Below, one piece after another: positions 19,216-29,700 of a stretch of 64,000 nucleotides of DNA. The DNA is from Symsagittifera roscoffensis (lineage: Eukaryota > Xenacoelomorpha > Acoela > Convolutidae). The translations under genes and the position numbers were made by a program. The stretch is taken from positions 59,528,759 to 59,592,758 of the forward strand of contig NC_087063.1 in the NCBI RefSeq assembly GCF_963678635.1, in the 5' to 3' direction. Position 1 is the first letter of the stretch; each line of letters opens with the position of its first letter. A model generated the notes under the pieces. It saw only the letters and a list, made by a program, of their open reading frames with translations, was not told the DNA's origin and made no database searches.

Positions 19216-19780
19216 GAAAGATACCAAATCGCAGCAGCATTCGTTTTGTTCAGTACATCGGTGTAAACCTCTCCTAAGGAGCTCAAGCAACTCAAAATCT
19301 TCCCAAAAAGACAGCTCACTAAATCCGTCTCCGCCAGGATTCTTAGGACCTAAAGATAAGAGGCCCACAACAAAGTCTGGAACGTGGACGGCCTTAGGAA
19401 CCCGAATAGTGGGACCCCTCGGCCTCAAGGGGCGCTCCTGCTCCGCCGACAGTGGAGTTTCAATTAATGCTTCTCCGTCTGCTGTTTTCTCAATTGTAGA
19501 ACTCCTCGTCTGGAGTGGTGAGAAATCGAAGGAATCAGCTTGGCTGGACTGAACGATTTTCATCAAGCTCACTAATATGTTGCTCTTAATTGATATGAGC
19601 TTTGGCCAGCCCCCTCCGTAGCAATCTTCTCTGGAAAGTTGCGATTAATCCGCTCATCATAACAACCATTCTCTGGGGTCCGGAACAGCTAGAACCTTGG
19701 AATGTAGTCGTTATCAAGGCACTTCTTCAGAAAATTGGTACGTAGACTCGTGTCCAGCAGCTTCACTCTCCTACGCCAAC
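19216..19780 (-). pseudogene. Penelope-like element, N-terminal protein region
   Basis: A 141-codon open frame from 19572 contains VPKAVHVPDFVVGLLSLGPK, matching the conserved N-terminal motif ending in LGPKF of Penelope-type proteins. The next part (ELSFWEDFELLELLRRGLHR) appears in this frame and the end (TNAAAIWYLSVAKKTRPDL) in another, so a frame change lies near 19270. Upstream, LLDTSLRTNFLKKCLDNDYI (about 19770-19710) is probably the N-terminal helix of the same protein. Confidence 0.7.
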
Positions 19781-19869
19781 ACGCGGCAAAAACTCCGTCA
19801 CTTCAAAAGTCGACAAGAGAGGAACATTGATAAGGCTGATAGTAGAAAAAACAGGGATCAATATTAATA

Positions 19870-19912
19870 ATCTATTCGAAAACGTTTTCGGCTTCACGCC
19901 ATCATCAGTCTA
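19870..19912 (-). ncRNA. Hammerhead ribozyme-like motif of the Penelope-like element
   Basis: On the minus strand 19908-19886 reads CTGATGATGGCGTGAAGCC followed by GAAA: the two invariant core boxes of the hammerhead with a GGC/GCC stem II and a GTGAA loop. A short CG-TTTT-CG hairpin stands in the stem III position. Penelope-like elements are known to carry hammerheads in their terminal repeats. Stem I and the cleavage triplet are not cleanly formed here, so this copy may be inactive. Confidence 0.5.
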
Positions 19913-20039
19913 AAAACAGTACGAAATAATAAATGTTGTGTAGATGTCGGTTTTGTTGTTCTTTAACATTTTTCCAACCAGCTAGGTTAATTATGGTGTC
20001 GGTTTAACAGTTATATGCTCGTAATAGTTCTGATAGAGT

Positions 20040-20043
20040 GGAC
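20040..20043. repeat. Target-site duplication GGAC, left copy of element 3
   Basis: GGAC directly precedes the 5' LTR and recurs directly after the 3' LTR at 30941-30944. A 4-bp duplication is in the normal range for gypsy-type integrases. Confidence 0.75.
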
Positions 20044-20260
20044 TGTTGTATAGTGTTATTTAGTTCATATTTGCAAGCTGTCAATCAACTGTCACTCTTG
20101 ATACGAAAGTAATTTATTAGCTGGTGTTTGTCCTTGGAACAAGTCTGTCACCCTTGGATACTCTTTACAACCACTCTCTATGCTAACTTTGTAAGATTAA
20201 GTTGACTATCTTTGTATTGGAATTCACAATTGGACGACTAGCGTTTTCTCACTCCCGACA
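20044..20260 (+). repeat. Element 3 5' LTR (217 bp)
   Basis: Starts TGTTGTATAG and ends CTCCCGACA. It matches 30764-30940 apart from a 40-bp segment (about 20207-20246) absent from the 3' LTR and a few substitutions, including the first base. Confidence 0.9.
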
Positions 20261-20997
20261 TGGCGCAGCCAGCAGTCTCAGGTGGGGGGAAGAATCCACT
20301 GGGTATCACCGGATTTTGGCCAGCGAAATTTACGGAACCGCCTATGATGTGGGAATTCTGGATTAACCGATTCCAATGGGGAATGGTAGCTAAGCACTCA
20401 ATAGACCCGAAGAACTACTATTACGCAGTGACTCTCACAGCCGCCCAAGTTACTGCTTTGCCCGCGGAAGTAGATGGTAAGAATCGACTGGAGTCAGAAC
20501 AAGTACTAATTTCAAATCTGTATTTGTGTCTGGGGGAAAAGGGGCAAGACGAACTTCACAAAAGACGACCGCATCTGGATCTCTCGACGTTTCGTTACCC
20601 ACGGATGATAGACTCACTGGAAACGGAATTCAAGAAAGAAAGAAATGAGACATACCAGCTTCTCTCTCGGAAACAGTTTATTAACGAAAGTTTGGAGCAA
20701 TTCCATTCCGTACTAAGCGGACTGGCGGCGCGATGCAATTTTGGAACACTGGAGGACCGGATACTAAGGGATGTATTCATTGTCAATATGAATAACCGTG
20801 AAGCACAAAAAGAACTATGCAGGTCAACAAAAACACCGGAGGAGGTTTACCGGATAGCTCTCTCGTGCTTCATCCTATGTTGCCACGGGATCGGTGGGAG
20901 CCTCCTGCTTCATCCTATGTTGCCACGGGATCGGTGGGAGCCCAAGGATTGTCATCAGGAGGCGGCGGAATCCAGATCAAATCTGAACCAGTCGTAA
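20260..20997 (+). CDS. gag: Element 3 gag (matrix/capsid part)
   Basis: 245 residues from the ATG at the LTR/PBS junction. The N-terminus ITGFWPAKFTEPPMMWEFWI and the later YLCLGEKGQDELHKRRPHL and ETEFKKERNETYQLLSRKQF are shared with the gag of element 2. This is the gag type of gypsy elements with a single long polyprotein. A 40-bp tandem duplication (about 20869-20948) shifts the frame, so the last 25 residues are aberrant and the true continuation (VGAQGLSSGGGG) lies in another frame leading into the zinc knuckle region. Confidence 0.88.
   Translation: MAQPAVSGGGKNPLGITGFWPAKFTEPPMMWEFWINRFQWGMVAKHSIDPKNYYYAVTLTAAQVTALPAEVDGKNRLESEQVLISNLYLCLGEKGQDELHKRRPHLDLSTFRYPRMIDSLETEFKKERNETYQLLSRKQFINESLEQFHSVLSGLAARCNFGTLEDRILRDVFIVNMNNREAQKELCRSTKTPEEVYRIALSCFILCCHGIGGSLLLHPMLPRDRWEPKDCHQEAAESRSNLNQS
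20261..20275 (+). promoter_or_regulatory. Primer-binding site of element 3, overlapping the gag start
   Basis: TGGCGCAGCCAGCAG follows the LTR directly. The A that ends the LTR plus TG of this site form the gag ATG, so the PBS is also codons 1-5 (MAQPA). Element 2 has the same arrangement at 62500. Confidence 0.7.
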
Positions 20998-21480
20998 TAA
21001 TCGGTGGAGGATATCATAACAATCGCGCTAGGGGCCGGGGCTCATACCAAGGGCGAGGATCAAATCGAGGTGGAAATTTTTCTCATAACAATCGATGCTA
21101 CAACTGCGACCAACAAAATTTCGCAAGAGAACGTTTGGACAGATGTCCCGCAAAAGGAGTTACATGCAATTTTTGTCATAAAATTGGACATTTCGAACGT
21201 ACCTGTAGGGGGAAGCGTGGAAATCATTGAGGACGGGGAGCTGTAGGGATGATACGTGAGAATGTTGACGATACACACCTGGAAAATTCGGTGGATGAAG
21301 AAGCGTCGCAACATGCAAGTTCCATTGGATGGGTTGATAAGAATCCAGTGGTATATTCGTGGGACTCAAGCAGTTCAGACGGGGATTATATGGTAATGGC
21401 GATCAAACATAAGCGATTCACGTAATTAAAAGTCGCTGGGGAACAGTTGCCGATTAAAGTAAATGGGAATTCTACTCGTG
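20998..21480 (+). pseudogene. gag: Element 3 nucleocapsid, unit 1
   Basis: An RGG-rich stretch (ARGRGSYQGRGSNRGG) precedes CYNCDQQNFARERLDRC, an incomplete knuckle, and CNFCHKIGHFERTC, a standard CX2CX4HX4C zinc knuckle. The equivalent regions of units 2 and 3 are near 23880-24120 and 26735-26975. In unit 1 a TGA (about 21228) replaces the codon that is CGA-type in the other units. A TAA after HKRFT (21423) or HKQFT (24294) is shared by all three units. Confidence 0.75.
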
Positions 21481-21900
21481 TGTGGATTGAAAGCGGGTCT
21501 CCGATTTCAATCTTCACCATCGGGGAATCGCGCAAAACCTTGGAAGCCTCGTGAATAAAGCTGGATAACCTTTCGGAAGAGGACAATGCATTTCGGGATT
21601 ATGGGAACAATCCATTGCAGATGATTGGAGACGATTATCGATGGCTGTAACGATACAATCCAATGGCTGGAAGATAAACGCAAGAATAAAAGTAATTGGA
21701 GGAAATCGCCCATCGATAATTGGACGAGATTTGATGCCTCTTCTAGGATTACAGTTGGTGCAGCAATCACCAGGGGATCAGATAATGTCCATTGGGGAAG
21801 TGAATCAGGACAAACTGGAACCAGAGGGGGAGTTGGATTCTTGGCAAACCTATTTCAGTGGTAGGGAAAATAAGAAATTACAAAGTGCAAGCAGAATTTT
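21424..21900 (+). pseudogene. pol: Element 3 protease, unit 1, with altered active site
   Basis: The aspartic protease region reads VWIESGSPISIF where the family has D-S/T-G; the catalytic Asp is Glu. The flap/second-half motif IGRDLMPLLGLQLV is present near 21720. All three units share the ESG change (21490, 24361, 27216), so it predates the triplication. Stops and frame changes interrupt the region. Confidence 0.7.
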
Positions 21901-22800
21901 TTGAAAACCTCACCCCAGTCCAACAGAAAGGACGTTAAGTTCCCATTTCATTACAAGAAAAAGTGGATACTGAAATCGATAAACTATTGAAACAGGGTCA
22001 TATCGGAAAACTGACAGAATGCTCGGATAAATATTTTGTGTCCCCAATAGTAATAACAGTAAAGAAAGATGGGTCCGTAAAACTTCCGCTCGAGTCAAGG
22101 GAATTAAATAAACAAGTGCATAAGAACAAATATTAAATGCCGAACATTGAAGAATTAATGGACACAGTGGGACAAACGATTAACGAAAAAAAAATCAGGG
22201 GACATATATTTTACCACGATGGATCTGACATACGCATATGGCCAATTGTCGTTAAGCGCTGAGACAAGTGTACAATGTAATTTCTCTCTTCGGAGGTCGA
22301 TCGACGGGTACGTACCGGTTTAAGACCGGGTTCTACGGGTTGACTACAATGCCAGCAGAATTCCAACGCGCAATGGATTGTATACTCGCAGAATATCCGC
22401 AGGCGCACGCGTTCATCGACGATATTTTGGTCGCAACCAATGGAACCGCGATTGACCATATAGCAACGGTAGAGAAAATTCTAAAAAATGGATCGCGAAA
22501 ATATGTCCCTAAAACTAACGAAATGCAAGTTCGCCCAACGGGAATGCGAGTGGCTAGGTCACGAAATAACATCCACTGGAATAACTCCAATGGTAAGAAA
22601 AACAGAGCCAATAGAAGCGCTAACGCCGCCGCGAACTCTGTCGCAATTGAAATCATTCATGGGGTCAATACACAGCCTGCATGGATTGCCGATTATGACA
22701 GCGTTAGCTGAATCATCCGCGCCGCTGCGACCTCTATTAAGTAAAAGTAATGAATACATCTGGACCCCCGAATGCAAGAATGCGTTCGAAAAATCTTAAG
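21890..22800 (+). pseudogene. pol: Element 3 reverse transcriptase, unit 1
   Basis: In shifting frames: VPISLQEKVDTEIDKLL, then IVITVKKDGSVKL, TTMPAEFQRAMDCILAEYPQ and AFIDDILVATNG (catalytic box, here IDD) near 22410, then ECEWLGHEITSTGITPM and the connection LKSFMGSIHSLHGLP. A TAA after KNKY (about 22134) is shared by all units. Copies of the same region are at 24745-25655 and 27600-28240, the last cut short by a deletion. Confidence 0.8.
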
Positions 22801-23640
22801 AAACAAGTGTCGAATATTGTCGAACTACGACATTTTGATATCCACAAGGACATTCGTATAGTGTGCGATGCAAGTCATAACGGGCTCGGTGCCGTATTGG
22901 AGCAGTTAGTACCGGAAGGGTGGCGCCCGATCTCATTTGCCTCGCGATATCTTAACGAAGCGGAAAACAAATATTCAACAAACGAACTGGAGATGTTGGC
23001 AGTTGTGTGGGGGGCTGAATATCTTCGAAATTACATATTGGGCCGGAATTTTTTAATTGTCACTGATCACAAAGCGCTAATATATCTTTTGAATGGTAAT
23101 AGTAAGAAAAACAAGACGATGTTTAGCCGCTTAACGCGCTGGTTAGATCGGCTTATTCCCTTTGATTTTCGAATTGAACATAAACCAGGGGCGAAAATCG
23201 GATAAGCGGACTATTTATCACGTCACCCAAGTAGAGAAGCAACGCCAATTAGTACGTATGATAACATGTTTAGGGTGGCAAAGATCAACTTAATTCGTAC
23301 CGCTGTTGGTTTTAATGTTAGTAATACATCCAAAGGATACAAATATTCCAATCATAAATCGAAGGGAACGCATATCAAAGCGGAAAGTAAACAATCTATT
23401 AATAGATTGAAAGTTTCGTCACGCGATGAACCGGTAGAGGGCGGAAAGCCATGCGAGCGAAATTCGACCAATCAGATTCGAACACATGGCTTAAGCCGAC
23501 GGCTACGCGAAATACGCAGTAAATTAGTTGATGCTATAACTCAATCGAAGAAAAGTTGTATACAATTATCAAATTCTAAATTTCAAAACTCAAATTCTCG
23601 AATCGAAATGGATAGGAATATGAAAAAATAGCAGAAATTT
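22800..23640 (+). pseudogene. pol: Element 3 RNase H and connection, unit 1
   Basis: RNase H pattern IRIVCDASHNGLGAVLEQL, KYSTNELEMLAVVWGAEYL and FLIVTDHKALIYLLNGN gives the Asp-Glu-Asp set; it ends FRIEHKPGAKIG followed by TAA where units 2 and 3 have TTA (Leu). A basic linker follows up to ENLS-type sequences near 23630. The equivalents are 25680-26510 in unit 2 and a truncated 28250-28784 in unit 3. Confidence 0.8.
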
Positions 23641-23797
23641 TTGAAACATTCCTAACATTCATGAAAAAATTAACGCAATGAACCGCTATTATTCGCAATT
23701 TGTTAACGACTTTTACGTCAAGGAAAACGTGTTGTGGATGGATGAAAAACTTGTAATACCAATGAACCTCCAAACTGCAATTAACAATAGAATTCAT

Positions 23798-26652
23798 GGG
23801 ATCGGTGGGAGCCCAAGGATCGTCATCAGGAGGCGGCGGAATCCAGATCAAATCTGAACCAGTCGTAATAATCGGTGGAGGAAATCGTAACAATCGCGCT
23901 ACGGGCCGGGGCTCATACCAAGGGCTAGGATCAAATCGAGGTGGAAATGTTTCTCATAACAATCGATGCTACAACTGCGACCAACAAAATTTCTCAAGAG
24001 AACATTTGGACAGATGTCCCGCAAAAGGAGTTAAATGCAATTTTTGTCATAAAATTGGACATTTCGAACGTACCTGTAGGGGGAAGCGTGGAAATCAGCG
24101 AGGACGGGGAGCTGTAGGGATGATACGTGAAAATGTTGACGATACACACCTGGAAATTTTGGCGGATGAAGAAGCGTCGCAACATGCAAGTTCCATTGGA
24201 TGGGTTGATAAGAATCCAGTGGTATATTCGTGGGACTCAAGCAGTTCAGACGGGGATTATATGGTAATGGCGATCAAACATAAGCAATTCACGTAATTAA
24301 AAGTCGCTGGGGCACAGTTGCCGATTAAAGTAAATCGGAATTCTACTCGTGTGTGGATTGAAAGCGGGTCTCCATCCACCATTGGGGAATTGCGCAAAAC
24401 CTTGGGAGCCTCGTGAATAAAGCTGGATAACCTTTCGGAAGAGGACAATGCATTTCGGGATTATGAGTACAATCCATTGCAGATGATTGGAACGATGGCT
24501 GTAACGATACAATCCAATGGCTGGAAGATAAACGCAAGAATAAAAGTAATTGGAGGAAATTGCCCATCGATAATTGGACGAGATTTGATGCCTCTTCTAG
24601 GATTACAGTTGGTGCAGCAATCACCAGGGGATCAGATAATGTCCATTGGGGAAGTGAATCAGGACAAACTGGAACCAGAGGGGGAGTTGGATTCTTGGCA
24701 AACCTATTTCAGTGGTAGGGAAAATAAGAAATTACAAAGTGCAACCAGAATTTTTTGAAAACCTCACCCCAGTCCAACAGAAAGGACGTCGAGTTCCCAT
24801 TTCATTACAAGAAAAAGTGGATACTGAAATCGATAAGCTATTGAAACAGGTTCATATCGGAAAACTGACAGAATGCTCGGATAAATATTTTGTGTCCCCA
24901 ATAGTAATAACAGTAAAGAAAGATGGGTCCGTAAAACTTGCGCTCGAGTCAAGGGAATTAAATAAACAAGTGCATAAGAACAAATATTAAATGCCGAACA
25001 TTGAAGAATTAATGGACACAGTGGGACAAACGATTAGCGAAAAAAAAATCAGGGGACATATATTTTACCACGATGGATCTGACATACGCATATGGCCAAT
25101 TGCCGTTAAGCGCTGAGACAAGTGTACAATGTAATAATTTCTCTTTGGAGGTCGATCGACGGGTACGTACCGGTTTAAGACCGGGTTCTACGGTTTGACT
25201 ACAATGCCAGCAGAATTCCAACGCGCAATGGATTGTATACTCGCAGAATATCCGCAGGCGCACGCGTTCATCGACGATATTTTGGTCGCAACCAATGGAA
25301 CCGCGATTGACCATATAGCAACGGTAGAGAAAATTCTAAAAAATGGATCGCGAAAATATGTCCCTAAAACTAACGAAATGCAAGTTCGCCCAACGGGAAT
25401 GCGAGTGGCTAGGTCACGAAATAACATCCACTGGAATAACTCCAATGGTAAGAAAAACAGAGCCAATAGAAGCGCTAACGCCGCCGCGAACTCTGTCGCA
25501 ATTGAAATCATTCATGGGGTCAATACACAGCCTGCATGGATTGCCGATTATGACAGCGTTAGCTGAATCATACGCGCCGCTGCGACCTCTATTAAGTAAA
25601 AGTAATGAATACATCTGGACCCCCGAATGCAAGAATGCGTTCGAAAAATCTTAAGAAACAAGTGTCGAATATTGTCGAACTATGACATTTTGATATCCAC
25701 AAGGACATTCGTATAGTGTGCGATGCAAGTCATAACGGGCTCGGTGCCGTATTGGAGCAGTTAGGACCGGAAGGGTGGCGCCCGATCTCATTTGCCTCGC
25801 GATATCTTAACGAAGCGGAAAACAAATATTCAACAAACGAACTGGAGATGTTGGCAGTTGTGTGGGGGGCTGAAAATTTTCGAAATTACATATTGGGCCG
25901 GGATTTTTTAATTGTCACTGATCACAAAGCGCTAATATATCTTTTGAATGGTAATAATAAGAAAAACAAGGCGATGTTTAGCCGCTTAACGCTCTGGTTA
26001 GATCGGCTTATTCCCTTTGATTTTCGAATTGAACATAAACCAGGGGCGAAAATCGGATTAGCGGACTATTTATCACGTCACCCAAGTAGAGAAGCAACGC
26101 CAATTAGTACGTATGTTAACATGTTTACGGTGGCAAAGATCAACTTAATTCGTACCGCTGTTGGTTTTAATGTTAGTAATACATCCAAAGGATACAAATA
26201 TTCCAATCATAAATCCAAGGGAACGCATATCAAAGCGGAAAGTAAACAATCTATTAATAGATTGAAAGTTTCGTCACGCGATGAACCGATAGAGGGCGGA
26301 AAGCCATGCGAGCGAAATTCGACCAATCAGATTCGAACACATGGCTTAAGCCGACGGCTACGCGAAATACGCAGTAAATTAGTTGGTGCTATTACTCAAT
26401 CGAAGAAAAGTTGTATACAATTATCAAATTCTAAATTTCAAAACTCAAATTCTCGAATCGAAATGGATAGGAATATGAAAAAATGGCAGAAATTTTTGAA
26501 ACATTCCTAACTTTCATGAAAAAATTAACGCAATGAACCGCTATTATTCGCAATTTGTTAACGACTTTTACGTCAAGGAAAACGTGTTGTGGATGGATGA
26601 AAAACTTGTAATACCAATGAACCTCCAAACTGCAATTAACAATAGAATTCAC
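23798..26652 (+). repeat. Element 3 internal unit 2 (2855 bp)
   Basis: A second copy of nucleocapsid to RNase H, about 97% like unit 1 by eye. The RNase H frame 25716-26510 is open for 264 codons, the longest pol frame in the element. The left junction reads ATTCATGGGATCGG and the right one ATTCACGGGATCGG, a single C/T difference at a CpG. Confidence 0.95.
25716..26510 (+). CDS. pol: Element 3 RNase H and linker, unit 2 (open frame)
   Basis: 264 codons open: residues 1-130 are RNase H (DASHNGLGAVLEQLGPEG, STNELEMLAVVWGA, FLIVTDHKALIYLL, EHKPGAKIGLADYLSRHPS). The rest is the basic linker that precedes the integrase zinc domain. The upstream neighbour is separated by a TGA at about 25683-25685, so this is a fragment of a polyprotein, not an independent gene. 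Confidence 0.75.
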   Translation: MCDASHNGLGAVLEQLGPEGWRPISFASRYLNEAENKYSTNELEMLAVVWGAENFRNYILGRDFLIVTDHKALIYLLNGNNKKNKAMFSRLTLWLDRLIPFDFRIEHKPGAKIGLADYLSRHPSREATPISTYVNMFTVAKINLIRTAVGFNVSNTSKGYKYSNHKSKGTHIKAESKQSINRLKVSSRDEPIEGGKPCERNSTNQIRTHGLSRRLREIRSKLVGAITQSKKSCIQLSNSKFQNSNSRIEMDRNMKKWQKFLKHS

Positions 26653-28925
26653 GGGATCGGTGGGAGCCCAAGGATCGTCATCAGGAGGCGGCGGAATCCA
26701 GATCAAATCTGAACCAGTCGTAATAATCGGTGGAGGAAATCGTAACAATCGCGCTACGGGCCGGGGCTCATACCAAGAGCTAGGATCAAATCGAGGTGGA
26801 AATGTTTCTCATAACAATCGATGCTACAACTGCGACCAACAAAATTTCTCAAGAGAACATTTGGACAGATGTCCCGCAAAAGGAGTTACATGCAATTTTT
26901 GTCATAAAATTGGACATTTTGAACGTACCTGTAGTGGGAAGCGTGGAAATCAGCGAGGACGGGGAGCTGTAGGGATGATACGTGAGAATGTTGACGATAC
27001 ACACCTGGAAATTTCGGCGGATGAAAAAGCGTCGCAACATGCAAGTTCCATTGGATGGGTTGATAAGAATCCAGTGGTATATTCGTGGGACTCAAGCAGT
27101 TCAGACGGGGATTATATGGTAATGGCGATCAAACATAAGCGATTCACGTAATTAAAAGTCGCTGGGGCACAGTTGCCGATTAAAGTAAATGGGAATTCTA
27201 CTCGTGTGTGGATTGAAAGCGGGTCTCCATCCACCATCGGGGAATTGCGCAAAACCTTGGGAGCCTCGTGAATAAAGCTGGATAACCTTTCGGAAGAGGA
27301 CAATGCATTTCGGGATTATGGGAACAATCCATTGCAGATGATTGGAACGATGGCTGTAACGATACAATCCAATGGCTGGAAGATAAACGCAAGAATAAAA
27401 GTAATTGGAGGAAATCGCCCATCGATAATTGGACGAGATTTGATGCCTCTTCTAGGATTACAATTGGTGCAGCAATCACCAGGGGATCAGATAATGTCCA
27501 TTGGGGAAGTGAATCAGGACAAACTGGAACCAGAGGGGGAGTTGGATTCTTGGCAAACCTATTTCAGTGGTAGGGAAAATAAGAAATTACAAAGTGCAAG
27601 CAGAATTTTTTGAAAACCTCACCCCAGTCCAACAGAAAGGACGTCGAGTTCCCATTTCATTACAAGAAAAAGTGGATACTGAAATCGATAAGCTATTGAA
27701 ACAGGTTCATATCGGAAAACTGACAGAATGCTCGGATAAATATTTTGTGTCCACAATAGTAATAACAGTAAAGAAAGATGGGTCCGTAAAACTTGCGCTC
27801 GAGTCAAGGGAATTAAATAAACAAGTGCATAAGAACAAATATTAAATGTCGAACATTGAAGAATTAATGGACACAGTGGGACAAACGATTAGCGAAAAAA
27901 AATCAGGGGACATACATTTTACCACGATGGATCTGACATACGCATATGGCCAATTGCCGTTAAGCGCTGAGACAAGTGTACAATGTAATTTCTCTTCGGA
28001 GGTCGATCGACGGGTACGTACCGGTTTAAGACCGGGTTCTACGGTTTGACTACAATGCCAGCAGAATTCCAACGCGCAATGGATTGTATACTCGCGGAAT
28101 ATCCGCAGGCGCACGCGTTCATCGATGATATTTTGGTCGCAACCAATGGAACCGCGATTGACCATATAGCAACGGTAGAGAAAATTCTAAAAAATGGATC
28201 GCGAAAATATGTCCCTAAAACTAACGAAATGCAAGAAAAACAAGACGATGTTTAGCCGCTTAACGCGCTGGTTAGATCGGCTTATTCCCTTTGATTTTCG
28301 AATTGAACATAAACCAGGGGCGAAAATCGGATTAGCGGACTATTTATCACGTCACCCAAGTAGAGAAGCAACGCCAATTAGTACGTATGATAACATGTTT
28401 ACGGTGGCAAAGATCAACTTAATTCGTACCGCTGTTGGTTTTAATGTTAGTAATACATCCAAAGGATACAAATATTCCAATCATAAATCCAAGGGAACGC
28501 ATATCAAAGCGGAAAGTAAACAATCTATTAATAGATTGAAAGTTTCGTCACGCGATGAACCGGTAGAGGGCGGAAAGCCATGCGAGCGAAATTCGACCAA
28601 TCAGATTCGAACACATGGCTTAAGCCGACGGCTACGCGAAATACGCAGTAAATTAGTTGATGCTATTACTCAATCGAAGAAAAGTTGTATACAATTATCA
28701 AATTCTAAATTTCAAAACTCAAATTCTCGAATCGAAATGGATAGGAATATGAAAAAATGGCAGACATTTTTGAAACATTCCTAACATTCATGAAAAAATT
28801 AAAGCAATGAACCGCTATTATTCGCAATTTGTTAACGACTTTTACGTCAAGGAAAACGTGTTGTGGATGGATGAAAAACTTGTAATACCAATGAACCTCC
28901 AAACTGCAATTAACAATAGAATTCA
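26653..28925 (+). repeat. Element 3 internal unit 3 (2273 bp, with a 582-bp deletion)
   Basis: A third copy. Near 28233 the RT joins directly to the RNase H C-terminal part (ATGCAAGAAAAACAAGACG), losing 582 bp relative to unit 2 at an AAG microhomology. 582 is a multiple of three, but the loss removes the RT connection and most of RNase H. Unit 3 shares the 9-bp protease deletion with unit 2. Confidence 0.93.
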
Positions 28926-29700
28926 TGCTTACCATCACGGAAAAACGAATATGTTTGACGTCGCAAAAGACATCTGGTACCCTTATATTTATCGATCATT
29001 AGCTTCAATGGCCGAAGATTGCCCCGAATGTACCGCCGGTAAGAACTTAAACTGATTTTAAGAAAAAAATCAGCTTGGAAAAATACCTGAACCGAAAGAA
29101 CCCATTGAATCAGTCCAACTAGATTTTTGGGGCCCCATTAATTATTTAAATGAATCCCGGAAATATGTATTAGTGGCAGTCGATCGTTTTTCTCGTTGGC
29201 CATCGGCAATGGTCTGTGGAAATAATCGGTCTGATAAAAAACTGAAGTTTTTAAAAAGTTAAATAACAAATCATGGGGTGCCAAGGAAAATTCACGTGGA
29301 TCAGGGAACGAGTTTTATGTCAAACGAGATGAAGGCATTCTGTAATGGGGAGGGCATTGAAATCATAAAGTCGCCAGCAAATGATCATCGGGCAACTGGG
29401 TGCGTGGAGCGCACCATCTTAAAAATTCCATCCTGACTTTCGTCCAAGAAAAACATCCCGAACCCTTGGAAAAAATGTTTGAAAGGGCCCTTGTTGCCCT
29501 TAGATTTTCGAAGAATGCAACACTCAAAGTCTCGCCCTTCGAGGCGCATCATGGTAGAGAAGCGAACACAATCTTACGGAATCTTACCAAAAAACCATCT
29601 CTTCAAAATCTGGATTGGTCACGGGTTATAAAAACGAAAAATGCTTGTTTGTGCCACATCCAGTTGACACAAACTTGGGTGTACGATCGGATCTAGCATA
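28807..29700 (+). pseudogene. pol: Element 3 integrase
   Basis: The zinc domain RIHAYHHGKTNMFDV ... EDCPEC (H2C2) lies at 28918-29034. The catalytic core follows in the same frame: Asp in SVQLDFWGPINYL (about 29125), Asp in KIHVDQGTSFMS (about 29305), Glu in RATGCVERTIL (about 29405). In-frame stops at about 29053, 29059 and 29260 interrupt it, and a frame change lies near 29430, after which an open frame (29400-29696) carries LVALRFSKNATLKVSPFEAH. Confidence 0.85.

Larger units (their letters stand above)
16800..19920 (-). mobile_element. Penelope-like retroelement, 3'-truncated, with internal amplification
   Basis: On the minus strand: a hammerhead-like motif (19886-19908), an N-terminal RT region (about 19780-19216), eleven copies of a 165-bp segment (19215-17401), then the RT fingers and palm (17400-16850). 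Diagnostic Penelope-type motifs are LSLGPKNP in the N-terminal part, LYGLAKVHKDGTPLTPVLS, ISFDVEILYTNVPFDEF (RT motif A) and VDGLAMESKLAVFAANI (RT motif B). The Y/F-x-DD motif and any GIY-YIG endonuclease are not found, so the element is truncated or decayed past motif B. Many stops and frame changes are present. Confidence 0.8.
20927..23797 (+). repeat. Element 3 internal unit 1 (2871 bp)
   Basis: Begins GGGATCGGTGGGAGCCC and ends AATAGAATTCAT. Contains nucleocapsid, protease, RT and RNase H. The next units start at 23798 and 26653 with the same GGGATCGG sequence. Unit 1 retains 9 bp in the protease that units 2 and 3 lack. Confidence 0.95.
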
